From positions 57,050,298-57,114,297 of the forward strand of contig NC_089755.1 of NCBI RefSeq assembly GCF_040412425.1: DNA of 64,000 nt, given 5' to 3'. Positions 1-12,110 of this stretch are shown one piece after another. This DNA is from Macrobrachium rosenbergii (taxonomy: Eukaryota > Arthropoda > Malacostraca > Decapoda > Palaemonidae). Both the position numbers and the translations under genes were made by a program. The notes under the pieces are model-generated. The model did no database searches and was not told the origin of the DNA. It saw nothing but the letters and a program-made list of their open reading frames with translations. Position 1 is the stretch's first letter. Every line of letters starts with the position of its first letter.

Positions 1-107
1 TTGGTGAGTTGGACATCATAAAGAGATGACTGTGTTAAGTGATTGTACTGTTTTCAGTGCACTGTATACTATATTGAAGTGTATCATGTAATTCTGTATT
101 TCCATAG

Positions 108-3100
108 GAACTTATACCCGATGTCAAGCCTTTATCGGAGTGGGAGGTTCGTATGGATGATGATGATTCTGATCTGGAATCGGGAGAAGCCAGTGACGAA
201 GGCCCAGAGCTGCCTCCACAGATGAAGGAAGCAGAGGAATTTGAAGAGGAGGCAGCTAATGATGGTCGTAAATCTAAATCTAGGAGGGAAGTGAGAGAAG
301 TGTCACCTCTGGTTAAACAGAAGCGACATTCCCGTTCTAACTCCCCAGAAGAAAGTAAGTTATGAATTGAAGATATTGGGTTTGTGGTTGTCAGAGCTTG
401 TAACTTTTGTTTGAATTCAGTATTACAGTAATGAAGACTGAAGAGTTGTCAAGGCTGTGGGACGAGTTTTTAGTGTGGTTTAAATTTAAGCGTGAGGGTT
501 ACATTACTCGTGGGTCATTCATTGTCCTTCCTTGTTTCAGATGAATATAGGAAGATTAGAATGTTTGAAGGCCCTGCACCGGTTAGCAAACCTGCTATTG
601 CTCCAGCTCGTAATAAACCCTCCAGAGTTGTGTGTATTAACAACCTCACCAGACCTTTCACCATCAATCAGTTACGAGAACTGCTTCAAAGAACGGGACG
701 TTTAGTAGACAATGGATTTTGGATAGATAACATCAAATCTGTGTGCTTTGCTATGGTGAGTGGTAGATTTTTGTACATGCTTATACAGGTTTCATGAAAT
801 AAAAAATGCATTATGAAGGATCTGTAGAAATTATTAAATAATCTGGGTATATTTGCACAAAATGAGTAGGAATTTTGCAGAATAAAGTTTAATTTGTTGT
901 GAAGATTAATTCTTTGAGTAAGTTTTGATTGTCTCATGTCAGAATTAATGCCACGGGGAGAGTGATATTTGGGGATCTTGTCACAATAGAAGTGAGGCTT
1001 AAACTAAAGTCATGTGTTTGAGAAAACACTGATGATATTAATGTTCAAATTTTGTTCTTTTTAATTGAGCAGTAATCTTATTTTGGGTGCCGTACATTTT
1101 CTTTTCCTCCTGCAGTATGAGACGGAAGACCAGGCCCAGGAGACTCGTGTAGCTCTTCATGGAGTAAAGTGGCCGTTCTCAAATCCTAAGAACTTGCACG
1201 TTGATTTTTCAACCGAGGTAAGTCTAGACAGATTTTAAGAAGAACTGTATGCTTTTATTTCCATCATATAAACAGAATGGTATTAGATAATGTGCAGAAA
1301 CTAGTTTGGCTATTCATTTTGATTGTGTAGATATAGAGGAGGGCATAACTTAGTTGTTGCTCTCAGCCATGTGCATTGAAACCTAAGAAATTGATTCATT
1401 ATTATATGCTTGTTGACGATTTCAATAATGGTGATTTCTTATTACTGTATTTTCATATTGCTTAGGCTTCTTAAGGTTACAGTATTGAGATTTGTTTGAA
1501 TGTGTAATAGACAAGCAAAGGCTGTAGGTAAAGGATGTGAATGAGAAATGAATGAATTTCAAAAGAGAGAACTCTGTTGATTTTGATTAAATTACTTGAT
1601 AAAGAAGAATTGGTGAAGGGAACTTTATTTGAGAGTTGCCAAGGTTTATGAATTTGATTTGATATATGCATCTGTTTACAGGAGGAGATGAAAAAGAAAA
1701 TGGAGAACTTCTCCCCACCATTCCAGAAGGCCATGGAAGACAGACGTGATGAAAGATGGAGGGTGAGTTCAGAATCCTGTTTGGAAAATCATTCTCCATC
1801 GTTGTGTACGATTTATGTTTTCTGTGAAGGTTTCTGTTGTGTTTTTTATCCTCAGCTTCTATACTCATTTTTTGGGATCTGATGTGAAGCTTCTGAAAGT
1901 TTTTTATTTTGTATAATTCTTTCAGTCATATTTTTATATCAGTTTGAATGAGTAATATGTTTACAAAGTCGAGTGTACATGCAAAATGTATTAAAAGGAG
2001 GAAGCTGGTAACCAAATGTCTTGAGGTTTCTGTGGCCGGTATTCACCGAATTTTAATGGAATAGATGTTAATGTGTTGGCCAATGTTGTTCATTTCATTG
2101 TCACATATTTGTTTTTTAATCATAGTTGGAACATCTTATATTTGGTTCACAGCACTGTACATGTTAGGGGGAATGATGAACTAATTTTTAAGATCGTATA
2201 ATTGGTTGCTTTGAAATTTCCAGCGTGAGGGACAGGTGCGAGAGTGGGACTTAGCGAAGATAGGGGAGCGGTCGCCGGGGGAGAAGGAGCGGGAACGGGA
2301 GAGGCTGCGGAAGGAGAGGGAGGAGGAGCGGCTACGAGAACGTCGGAAGAGTCATAGCCCCTCAGAAGGCAAGGCTTTTTTTCATTAGAAAAAAATTTCA
2401 GTTTTTTGGGTCAAGTTTTTGTGTACTTATCTCTTGTTCCCCAGCTGACTACTGCTGCACAAGATATAATAGGTTAAATTATACAAGTGTAACCTATTTA
2501 ATGAATGCAGAACCTGATTTAGTTATTGATTTTTGAAGGTATATCCATGACATAACTGGGAATATATCGGTGAAATGTTGACCTAAGAGATGTGTGTTTG
2601 GTATTTTACTGTGGACAAAATATATAAGAAAAGGAGAAACTTGTCTTTTGGTTTTAATGATTTTTGTAATGAAAAAATGCACTTTTGCATAAATTTCTGT
2701 TAGTTGCATAATGTATGTTTTATCAGTAAACTAACTACTGTAAGTGCTGTTATATTACCTTTGTTTCCCCATAATCAGGTCATTAATGGATTAATTTGAT
2801 TCCAGGAAATAAAACTACTCCCAAACCAGAGCCTCGAGCAACAAAAAGTCTAGATGATCTCTTTAGGAAAACAAAAGCTCGGCCAGGTATTTATTGGCTT
2901 CCATTAACACCTGAACAGGTAAGGACTAGTTATTTCTTTCCCCTAATTAGTAACGCATGCCTGCATTTTCAGCGTTTTTGAAAGAAATGATCTTCTCGGG
3001 GTATCTTCATCCAGAAATCAGTTATATTTTGGTATTTCCTGGTAGTATGTTAAAATTTTAATTATCTAGAATGTTTACCAAAAGAAATATATTTTAGGGG

Positions 3101-4402
3101 GTCGAGTATTGAGTGGAATGATTGTCGACAACCACTTTTCAACCTTTTAGCATATCTTGACTTTGTTTTTCTTTATAAACTTGCATTATTTAATTTGTTG
3201 AAATGGTTACAAGAAGATTGAGTACTTAAGTCACATAACTGTATTGTGTGAGTTGTTGTTATTGAAAAAGTGTGTCTGAAGAAGAGGAAAACTGTCGACA
3301 GGGATTTTGAGGAGTACACTTTTACTTATTGATGTTGTCGCTATCTGTTTCAGGAGAATTATGAAAATTACATTTATTCTCAGAAAGACTGTAGGTATTA
3401 GATTTGGTTTTAATTTTGAGTATCATAAGTGTTGAAAAAAACGGGATGTTTCCGTGACGTGTTTTTTGTACAGCAGTGTACTGCTGTATTAAATAACATC
3501 TTAATTTATCACCTTTATTAAGCGAAGATAATTTCAGTATTTCATGGGGTTAGGCAGTCAAAATTTAAAGCTTTCTGCTTTGTATTTCTATTGCACTTAC
3601 CACACTTGGTTTTTAGTAGTGTGAGTTTGCAGTTTCTAAAGTCACTCGTACCTTTTAGTTGTTTCAGGTCATCAGTATGTAAAATCATTGGTATATTATT
3701 TTATTTCATTGATTAAATTCTGTATCTGTGTTCAGATTGCAGAGAAGGAGATCCAGCGCCGACAGAAAATGTTGGAAGTAGAAAGACTAGAGGCTGAAAT
3801 GCGTGCTGCTAAAGAAAAAGAGCAGGAGGAGTGGGAACGCGTTCGAGCCGAGCGCAGAAAGGAACGCGAGAGAGAGCGCGAAAAGGAACGGGAGAGGGAG
3901 AGGGAGAGAGAGAAGGAACGAGAAAGAGAGAGAGAGCGTGACCGCGAGCGTGAGAAAGAAAGGGACAAAAACAACAGGAAGTCGAGGTCCAGATCAAGGT
4001 CCCGTCGAAGAAGCAGATCTCCTCGGAGGTCACCGAGGAGGTCCCCGAGGAGATCTCCGCGCAGATCGCCAAGAAGGTCATCTGCTAGGAGGTCCCCGGC
4101 AAGAAGGTCACCAAAGAGATCACCACGTAGATCACCAGGAAAATCTCCAAGAAGGTAATGTGTGGAAATATTTTAGCTACGCACCATATTGTGTAAAACC
4201 CCTCCGGGTTTCTGGTCATTTAGTATACTATTAACATAATAGCTAGGTATAAAAGGCTGCAAGTCCTCTGTAGTTATCTTAAATGAGGAGCTGAATGAAC
4301 ATTTTTACTGCCCCCAGGTCACCCCGATCACGTCGATCGCCTAGCAGGGAATCTCGTAGGTCACGGCGTAGAAGTCGGAGTCGCTCTCGATCTCGCACTT
4401 GA
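108..4402 (+). CDS. ACIN1: Acinus (apoptotic chromatin condensation inducer) C-terminal part, 5' partial
   Basis: Acinus is a nuclear RNA-binding scaffold of the ASAP complex (with RNPS1 and SAP18), attached to the exon junction complex and acting in splicing. Coding exons: 108-354, 541-755, 1116-1217, 1682-1762, 2224-2368, 2806-2918, 3736-4154 and 4318-4402; every junction keeps frame, giving 468 residues of partial protein. Seen in order: an acidic D/E-rich stretch (about residues 14-45), an RRM (about 110-186, with VVCINNL and KSVCFAMY as RNP-like strands), an RE-rich segment, the RSB motif [20 protein letters not shown] (279-298) that binds RNPS1/SAP18, a long RE repeat coiled coil, then SPRR repeats and an RS tail ending in SRSRSRT. 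The N-terminal SAP-domain part lies outside the window. TTG followed by GTGAGT at 1-9 may be the end of the preceding exon. Intron 2369-2805 uses a GC donor. The RSB motif makes the assignment near certain. Confidence 0.95.
2369..2805 (+). other. ACIN1: GC-AG intron in Acinus
   Basis: The exon ends CTCAGAAG and the intron begins GCAAGG, with no usable GT nearby; the acceptor is TTCCAG at 2800-2805. Exon 2224-2368 is 145 nt (phase 1) and the next exon starts two bases before an in-frame AAT, so the GC donor restores the frame ([10 protein letters not shown]). The alternative acceptor at about 2778 would give a stop two codons later. GC-AG introns are the commonest non-canonical class in animals. 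Confidence 0.85.
3860..4402 (+). repeat. Coding RE and RS/SPRR low-complexity repeat in Acinus
   Basis: Positions about 3860-3965 encode almost pure R/E/K repeats in purine-only DNA rich in GAGAGN, and 3985-4154 plus 4318-4399 encode S-R-S-R and SPRR repeats. Low-complexity RS tails are typical of Acinus. Reading through the donor at 4155 gives an immediate stop (AGG TAA), so intron retention would only remove the last 27 residues. Confidence 0.8.
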
Positions 4403-5600
4403 ATCTACAGTGATAACAACAGCTATTGAATGAAGGGGGTAGAGGAAAGAGCAGCAGCACATACGATGCAGTGCCAAGAACACCCAAGGATTAAAATTCC
4501 CTGGAGGTTACAGAATTCAAAGTAAAGCTACAGAATCTGCCTATGCACCACCTCCATAAACCAGCCCTTCATCACTTTAAAGGTTATTTATCTTCATTTA
4601 TGAACCCCCTCCTTCCATCTGACACATACACAAATACCCCCTTCCTTCATCCTGCCCATTACAGTCCCTCTTACCTCTTCACAGGTTATCTCCATCACTC
4701 AGTGCTCTTCTGATTTTAGCAGTAGGTTCTCGCTCTCTCAGGACTTGACATCTCGAAATTGTTCATGTTAGGATTTGTGGGAAAATGAGTAAACATTCTG
4801 TCTTTCTTTTGTTTTTCACTGGTAATTTATAAGGTTAGTTGTAGGAGAGTGATATTTTTCATAATACATTTGGTAAGTATGAATAGGCTGCTTTTTTTAT
4901 TTGATTAATTTAAATGGATAGTGTAGAATAGGAAATCTTATCTTTAATTTTGTTTATTGTATCAGAAGAGCATTGGGTGATAAGGGAAGTGTTGAAAGCG
5001 TTTTGAATGAAGAGCCACTGCACTGTATGAGCAACAGCGTTGATTCTTCAAGAGATCCGGCGGGAACTTCGAGCAACTTAAGAGATCGACTGTTTTACTT
5101 TTGCTTCACCATGGAATGTTATAACATCTGCAGTATATATAGTGATTCCAAGACAAAGGATGTTCATAACAGCCCAGTTGCTGACAAATAGCTTTGTGGA
5201 TATAATATGGAAACCTTGTAGAAAAGTTATTGTTTATACCACTGTCCTAAAAGGAGAAACATTAAGGAGACAATGTTATGGAGACAAAATGATATGGTTC
5301 AAGTACTTTCACCTTTTTGGAGTCGGAAGTGATTAAGAGTACAAAAGAACTGACTTTTCTGCTCAGAGATTTTGTTCTGATAATGTATTTTAGACGGGAG
5401 AAAAGGACATTGTAAATACTGTAACGATTATTCACACCACTCAGAAGTGCAGTACTGTACATGGACATATACAATGTACAACACTTGCCAAGTGCTGTGC
5501 ATACTATGCCAGTTTATTTGTTTTGAATACATTACTATGGAAAAGTGTGATTTAGTGAAAACTTAGCCAATTTTATTGGGAAAATAAAATAGCACCCTTA
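4403..5600 (+). other. Acinus 3' UTR
   Basis: AT-rich sequence after the stop at 4400-4402 with no convincing further exon. An AATAAA at 5583-5588 gives the most likely 3' end near 5.60 kb. Short open frames at 4973-5191 and 5142-5336 show no conserved features. Confidence 0.6.
5583..5588 (+). terminator. Poly(A) signal AATAAA, Acinus
   Basis: Canonical hexamer about 1.18 kb after the Acinus stop codon and about 470 bp before the poly(A) signal of the convergent TMEM70 gene. Confidence 0.6.
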
Positions 5601-6054
5601 TACTCATGTTTCACTCTACCCAAGGTCAGTTTTCTGCTGAGGAATATACTGAAAGTTTGTGTAAATACATTCAGATTGCATTATTTCACAAATTCTTTAT
5701 TCCATATTGTGAACCCTGTATAAAGCTGGAATTCGTATGCCAAACAACATCTGGATCTTGTAAGTAGTGAAGGGAGAGGAGGATAAGTAACTACAAATTA
5801 TTATTCCTTATGTGCCTAATATTTCTTGGTTTTACACATTCAACATTGAAAATATCAAGTAACCAAATTTTTTTTCTTGATGAACAGTGCCAATGAAAGC
5901 AGTTTTTCTAGGTCACCTCTTTAGACACCATGCATTTTGCTAAAGTACTTGACAATTGGACAGTGTAGTTTGTCTGTGATTGAAATTTGAAGTTACTGGT
6001 AACTTTAGGACATCTTGAATGGGTCAAATAAGCAACCAGCTTTCACAGGACAAT
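5601..6054. other. Convergent intergenic gap between Acinus and TMEM70
   Basis: About 450 bp of AT-rich sequence between the two facing poly(A) signals. I see no gene, repeat or RNA in it. Confidence 0.5.
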
Positions 6055-6060
6055 TTTATT
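6055..6060 (-). terminator. Poly(A) signal AATAAA, TMEM70
   Basis: TTTATT on the plus strand reads AATAAA on the minus strand, about 270 bp downstream of the TMEM70 stop codon. Confidence 0.55.
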
Positions 6061-6330
6061 AGCAGCTAAATACATCCTACAAAAATATTTTACAATGATA
6101 GGAAATGTACCAAGTGCTATCTAAAAATATAACGGCTATATACAAAATATTTTATTACAGTTGTTGAATTAACAAGAATACACACTTTGGTTTTTCAATT
6201 TTAACTACTATACTGAAACTTCAAAATGAATTTTACTAAAAAATTCTAACCAATATAAATTCTATGATTACAACCATCGACAATTATAACAAACTCTTAA
6301 ATATATTAAAAAGGAACTCCAATTGTCATA

Positions 6331-9300
6331 TTACTTATGTTCTTTATCGTCCTCATCAGGACTGAAGTCCATTGGTTTGTCGTATCCCATTATTCTTCCG
6401 TAATGTTCGATGTCTTCAAACATCCTAGGTTCCACAAAGAGGGGCTGATTTTTGACGTGAAAAGTAGTGAAGAGACCTGGTACTGTTGGCACTTGAACAT
6501 CACCTACTTTAAAATTAATCTGCAAGGGTGAACAATAAGATTTCTGGTTACAGAGGATTCTTGCTCAAAGCATTCTACATTAAAAATTCTTCGACAGTAC
6601 AATTTCACTTCGGTCACAATTCAACTTGGAATACTAGCTTATAGTTCAGTTGTATGAGATAACTGTTTTAACAATGGTCTGGTCTAACTGCCTTTGTAAT
6701 ATCTAATATCTTGGTCCCTGTTTTAGACCCATGTTAGGCTACACAAGCTATGATAAGGACGACACTTCAAGCAAATAAAGCATCGCAAAGTAAAGTCCAC
6801 TTTCTAAAGAATAGGAATAAAACTTAAAAGCTTTAAAGTACTTTTGATTTATTCTGAATTTTTAGTACAAACTCGACAGAAAATGCACATACTTAAAAAT
6901 ATATAAGTAAATATATATAAACTAATAATATATAAAAGACAATTTTCCAATTTACACTAAAGCAAGGCTTTATGGTTACCATATATGGGAAGGCAAGTAA
7001 ATGCAACACTTGATGACCAAGCAGCCAAGATTGCAATTAACATCATGAATACAACTTACTCGATGTAAGCTAATAAGAAAAAAACATACCTTTCTTTCTC
7101 TCAAGAAGAAAGTTAAAGTTGTTGCGGAGTAAATGTCGTGTTTTGGATCGTATTCTAATCTCGTAACGTACTTCTTTGTGATCCAGTGAATCAGGAAAGG
7201 AGTTACGAAAGTGAAAAACCCAATAAAGGACCCTGCAGCAATGGCTAATCCAGCACCAGTACCAACGACTTTCTGGAAGTTTGAAACGTACAGTACTTGA
7301 AATATTTCTTATAATAAACTTTAAATACTTCTCAATATGCCTTCAAATTTCTTAATCTGTTTCCTGAGTCTACCATTTTGTACTAAGTATCTAATGCCTA
7401 TGATGTTTTGTCCAAATAAATCGTAGTTTTGAATTTTTCATAATGATATCACAATACATAATGGAATGAAAAATAATTCTATTGCATTTCTCCATCAAAA
7501 GATGGATGACAGCAGTCACCATAAACTTAAAATAGCCTGATGGTTAAAAACAAAACCCTGACTAATATAAGATCAAAATAGAAAATTAACCACCTTTAAA
7601 GTACCATATAAATTTGCACCTGCTGACTTTGAAGATATGACACATCTTGCACTCTAGTTCACTTTAAACCCTGTATGAATATTGGTCATTTCTGCAATTC
7701 ATTTCTCGTTATAATGTGGTTTGGATTCCACAATGAGTTGTAGATCCCGTTGCTAGGTAACCAATTGGTTCTTAACCACGTAAAATAAAACTAATCCTTC
7801 GGGCCAGCCCTAGGAGAGCTGTTAATCAGCTCAGTGGTCTGGTTAAACTAAGGTATACTTAACTTTTTCTGCAGTTTTTGTAAAATACTGAGGTGCTTAA
7901 TATGGTTTGTTAATTTCTCTAAGGGTGACGTTCGCACAATAAAGCGTGGCAGGCCATATATACAACCAGTTCAGCTTATTACTGTATTATTGTTATTATT
8001 ATTCAGAACATGAACTCTATTCATATACACAGTACTGTCAATATATTACCTGGAAAAGAAGAGGCTGCATTGAAAGTCCTATGAATGATGTTGACAGGGA
8101 GAAGACTTTCACCATTCTGATCTGAGTCGTCAGAATACCATGATAAACTTCCTTCCAAGTACCAGGACCAATATCAACCCTGGGAATGGAATATTGAGGT
8201 TAAAATGATGCATCACTACTTGTTGGAAATAAAATCTAAGACCTTAAGAAAAATTATAATAAATCAGAGGACCAAGATACTGCACTTATCTGAAAACGTA
8301 AAAATAACCTAATTCACGATGCAGAACAGTTCAATAAAATGTTGTAATTCAAGTAGTGCTGCAATTAAAGTATAGAGAGAGACCCAAGGAACATTTGCAA
8401 GTTTACTGCACTCCCATATGTATGATGACAAAAGGTACAAAAAAAGAATAAATCAACGCAAGAAGATACGCTGAACAATAAATCACTTGTAGAAGCCACC
8501 GTATATTGATCAATAAATCAATCATTGTTTCAGGTAACAAAGGACTGACCTCTTGACCCAAGGGACATCCAAGACATATGTAATCCACTCAGAATATTAT
8601 CAGTATTTTTTTTTTATATCTAATAATCAAATAGGCTCCTCTAACATTAGTAAGTGAGCATACTCTTAAAACTTTAAACTGCTTTTATCAAATTATCATA
8701 CATTGCACGGTATTATATTGTAGTACTGTACTCACTTTTCTTGGGCAGTTATATCCTGTGGTTTACTTTTGTTGCTGTCACTACAGTAAGATCTGTGCTG
8801 TCGTGTCTTCACAGTGCCAATCTGTTAAAACAAAATGCAGTAGAATACTGAGCGGCATAAATCATGTTAGTGTTAAAAGTAAAAAAGAAAAAATCATATA
8901 GAACTTCCATTATAATGCAACCAATCATCACTATGCAGTACCTATTCTTTTCATTCTAGTTTTACGTGTTTACGCGATTGAATGTAAATCTAATCAATAA
9001 AGAACACTTTACATCACCTAAGACTTTTATTCTAGGGTACAGTTTCAGTGGTCTGGTTAAATACTGGAATCCAATAACTCGTGAATACAATATCGTTTTA
9101 ATGCTCACTAAATGGTCTTCTCCCAAGCATTTCACTAAAGCTGTTCTATGTATGCTTTATGAGCGCAGCACTGTCACTGCATCTCGTGGTGCACTGCAGG
9201 CATTGCTAAAGGGTGTTTGTGGCATCACTTCAACTCCTAGCTGCACCCTCGTAGTAGCCTTTTACTTTACATCCATTCCCAATTAACGTACCTTCTTCCA

Positions 9301-9951
9301 TCTTGCTGTCAAACCTCTCTAACTACGGTATCACTGCTTCATGCGACTGTGGGGGTTTTCTCCCAGTTTCAACTTCAGATCCTTGTACTTCATCTCGTTT
9401 ATTTCCCGGATTCCTCTTTTTTGCTATCCAACCACTCCAAATCCCCTTTTCAAAAGTGCCAAAGTGCATGGTTTTATAGCCTAAAATAAATGTTTCATTC
9501 ATTCATTTATCAAAGTTGTCGGATTAGAGATGGCATGGCACTTCTAAAACTGAACATTAAAGTTCCATATTGAGTAATGTAACTTACTTGTCCATCCTGA
9601 CAATAAATAGTGAGTATAATTCATACATTTATCATTATAATTAATGTTTTATGTGGCTGAATGTGAAAAGTCTCCGTTCTCAACTTAATATTATTATATT
9701 AAATGGATATAAGATCACCTTTCCGTTTTAGTTCTTTATCTTCATAGGAAATTTATTTTCAGATGTCAAAATATTTCTTACATTGAAATACAGTGAATGA
9801 CTTTCAGTTTAATGGGGAACAAGGTCTTTACCTGTAATAACTGAGGAGATGGACCACTGCTACTTAAAGATGCCACAGATGATCGCAGCAAAACAACGCC
9901 TGTGCATCTTTGCAGGTGTAATGCTCTGTGCAAGGATCCAACTAGTGCCAT
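6331..9951 (-). CDS. TMEM70: TMEM70, mitochondrial inner-membrane assembly factor
   Basis: TMEM70 assists assembly of ATP synthase (c-ring) and complex I in the mitochondrial inner membrane. Minus-strand coding exons: 9951-9832 (ATG at 9951-9949), 8821-8736, 8179-8050, 7272-7090 and 6519-6331 (stop TAA). All junctions are GT-AG and in phase; total 235 aa against about 260 in human. Residues 1-40 are basic and serine/leucine-rich without acids, as in a mitochondrial presequence. Two hydrophobic segments follow (about 92-112 and 116-143) separated by a tight turn, the family's membrane hairpin. The C-terminal matrix part has GLFTTFHVK, LFVEPRMFEDIEHY and MGYDKP (217-222), as in TMEM70, and an acidic/lysine tail. 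A CAG acceptor (9961-9959) just before the ATG implies a 5' UTR intron. TMEM186/TMEM223-type relatives are the alternative, but the C-terminal motif favours TMEM70. Confidence 0.9.
7690..7862 (+). repeat. Dispersed SINE-like repeat in TMEM70 intron
   Basis: A GC-richer block in AT-rich intron, containing CTAATCCTTCGGGCCAGCCC and AGTGGTCTGGTTAAACTAAG. I recall this family as common in decapod genomes. A short identical piece (CAGTGGTCTGGTTAAA) recurs at about 9048. Family membership is from memory. Confidence 0.55.
9046..9500 (-). repeat. Diverged dispersed repeat in TMEM70 first coding intron
   Basis: The segment around 9155-9440 (CACTGCATCTCGTGGTGCAC, CCTAGCTGCACCC, then TTCTTCCATCTTGCTGTCAA) is a diverged reverse complement of the element at 62186-62400 (GGTGCAGCTAGGGGCC, CAGATGGAAGAAAGAGAATA). 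The open frame 8966-9286 crosses it and is not a gene. Confidence 0.5.
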
Positions 9952-9961
9952 GTTATACCTG

Positions 9962-11420
9962 AAAATGAAAAAAGGAAATATTCACTGATAAGATATGGCC
10001 CTCATGATTTATGGCTTCTGTTTTCAAAGATCTTTGTTACTCATTTTAAACTTGTCAAGTTTTTGCAATTTTTGCCTGTCCTAGAGAAGAACTTTGTTAG
10101 TATTTTACTTTGTAAACTACATTAACTATTCATGAGTCATGCTAACTCATTCTGAGGTCTTTTACAGAAAAATAATTTTGTTGTGCATGCACTATGTTCA
10201 AAGAAGCTACAGCAAAAAGTAAGAGATCAATATAACAAGGTAAAAATCAATGAAAATCACACATCACAGCATCATAGAATACTGTGATTCCTCCCACCCT
10301 CTTTCCTGTTTGTCATTTGTTCTTCCACTCTGTAAAGACTTGGCTTTCAATCCTTGCTTCTTTTTCTCTTTCTGTTTGCATCTTTCACTGAAGAACAAAT
10401 TGACTGGGCCAGCCACAGATATTCGCGAAACCTTACAGGTCTTGTTAAATTGCTTTCTAGCGTTATTATTTTGCACTCATGAAATCTATGACTGCGTAAA
10501 ATTAGCAGTGCTTTGATAATCAATGACAAAGCACTGCCAGAAAGGTATTTCTTTCTCAATAAGTACCATTCTGTGCTTTCATGAAGATGGTAAAAAGATT
10601 ACTGTCACCCTTAGATCAGCGATAATGGAAACGGTCTTTTAAGACCAAGAATCACAAGAGACAAGAATTTGAAATAAGTAGATTAAACAAAATATAGCTT
10701 ATTTCACTCGGTTTCAACAGTACATGTACTATGATTCGTTTCATAATTTAGTAAAACAAGTCACAAGCACTTTTACCAAAAGGGTACTATTACGAAGATG
10801 GTATAAACTCCTGCCTAGCTATACAGTTCTGTGAGAATAATGCATTTTCATATTATTCACCCTAACCTCTCTTTCAAAATTTGCTTAGGATGAACGGTAT
10901 GGGGTTCTGGGTACGATAACGGATACCACGAGGGGACCACGCCCCCCCCCCCAACAAACCCCAAGAGGGATAGCTTAGGTTAGGTTAGGTTAGGCGAATA
11001 TCTTTGTTTCAGAGTACCTCACATTTAAAACACTCATTTGCATTATTAGTTTTACAAAATACAAGTAAAAGATTAATTTGTTTATGAATAAATAAATACA
11101 TAAGCAAAACACTAAAATGACAGCCTAACCTAACCTTGGTTATGCTGACGAGCAATTCTTATTTTTTAATAAAATGAAGAGACGAGTTATTGCATAAAAT
11201 ATATATAGGATATACTGTCACCAAAATATAACCAAAAATCAAAATTAATGGCTACAACTAACCACGATATTCCATTAACATATACCGGTGAGGATCAGGT
11301 TCGATAACCTAATTTAAAGTCACTATGAAAATTTTATCACAATTTACAATAAAATACTGTAAATTATCATATGTAAAAAATGATCAGATGAAGAAAAAGT
11401 GTTAAAAATGAATAAAATTA
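9962..11420. other. Upstream region / 5' UTR intron of TMEM70
   Basis: AT-rich, with no coding exon recognised. It contains a C-run with adjacent TTAGG repeats near 10.95-11.0 kb and ordinary short open frames (10250-10559) without features. On the minus strand a possible 5' UTR exon could end at about 11438 with the donor AAG/GTAAAT, but this is only a guess. Confidence 0.4.
10976..10995 (+). repeat. Short interstitial TTAGG repeat
   Basis: About four tandem TTAGG units, the arthropod telomere motif, lie just after a cytosine run at 10947-10957. CCTAACCTAACC occurs in the opposite sense at about 11124. Far too short for a telomere. Confidence 0.7.
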
Positions 11421-11539
11421 AAGGTGGGCTTATTTACCTTCGTGAAGACACGAGTTAAAGGGCCATTTCAGGTTGTTGACGAATTGGCTGGAAGTATTGG
11501 TAATGTTTCTCATTATATATTTATAATAATATGTATATG

Positions 11540-11547
11540 TATGTATG

Positions 11548-11596
<49 letters not shown>

Positions 11597-11704
11597 AACT
11601 GAATCACGAAAATATGGAAGGTGATGAATGTGTATAGATAATGACAAAATCCACGAAGGAAAGGGGAAACAATTCTTTATTTATTTTTCCCTCGTGGATT
11701 TTGT

Positions 11705-11793
<89 letters not shown>
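11540..11793. repeat. (TATG)n and (AT)n tracts flanking a palindrome
   Basis: Two TA-repeat tracts (about 11555-11584 and 11708-11793) flank an inverted repeat: GACAAAATCCACGAAGGAAA at 11641-11660 and its imperfect complement TTTCCCTCGTGGATTTTGTC at about 11686-11705. Such a foldback piece between AT microsatellites looks like a mobile or hairpin-prone unit. Confidence 0.65.
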
Positions 11794-11798
<5 letters not shown>

Positions 11799-12002
11799 AA
11801 TATGTATATATATGAATTTATTTTTACAACATAAAAGTTAATCTTAGTCACGTAACGGACGTGATCTGTATTTAAAAAAAATAAATGATAAAATCTAAGC
11901 ATCCATTTAACACACACGACTCAAAGACTTATCATTAATAAAATTACCAATTCTATGCGAATTTCATCATCAAAACAGGACGAAACAACTAAAAGGAGAA
12001 AC

Positions 12003-12110
12003 ACCAAAAAGGGCCGCCGCCCCCTGGCGGCTGTCAGTCACTTTCCCCCCCCGGGGGGGGGGGCGGCCGAGGAGAGGAGAGAGAGGAGGAGGAGGCGCCA
12101 TCTGTAAACA
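12003..12110. promoter_or_regulatory. GC-rich candidate promoter/insulator between TMEM70 and GDAP2
   Basis: A local GC island in AT-rich sequence with GCCGCCCCCTGGCGGC (close to the reverse CTCF core GCCMYCTNNTGG with one mismatch), a long C-then-G run at about 12045-12063, GAGAG repeats, and CGCCATCTG, which resembles a YY1-type site. It lies between the head-to-head genes TMEM70 and GDAP2, so a shared promoter is plausible. No TSS can be placed. Confidence 0.35.

Noticed and set aside
4973..5191. 72-aa open frame after Acinus, preceded by an AG
   Set aside because: It lies in the 3' UTR, has no conserved features, and the RS-tail exon already ends with a good stop.
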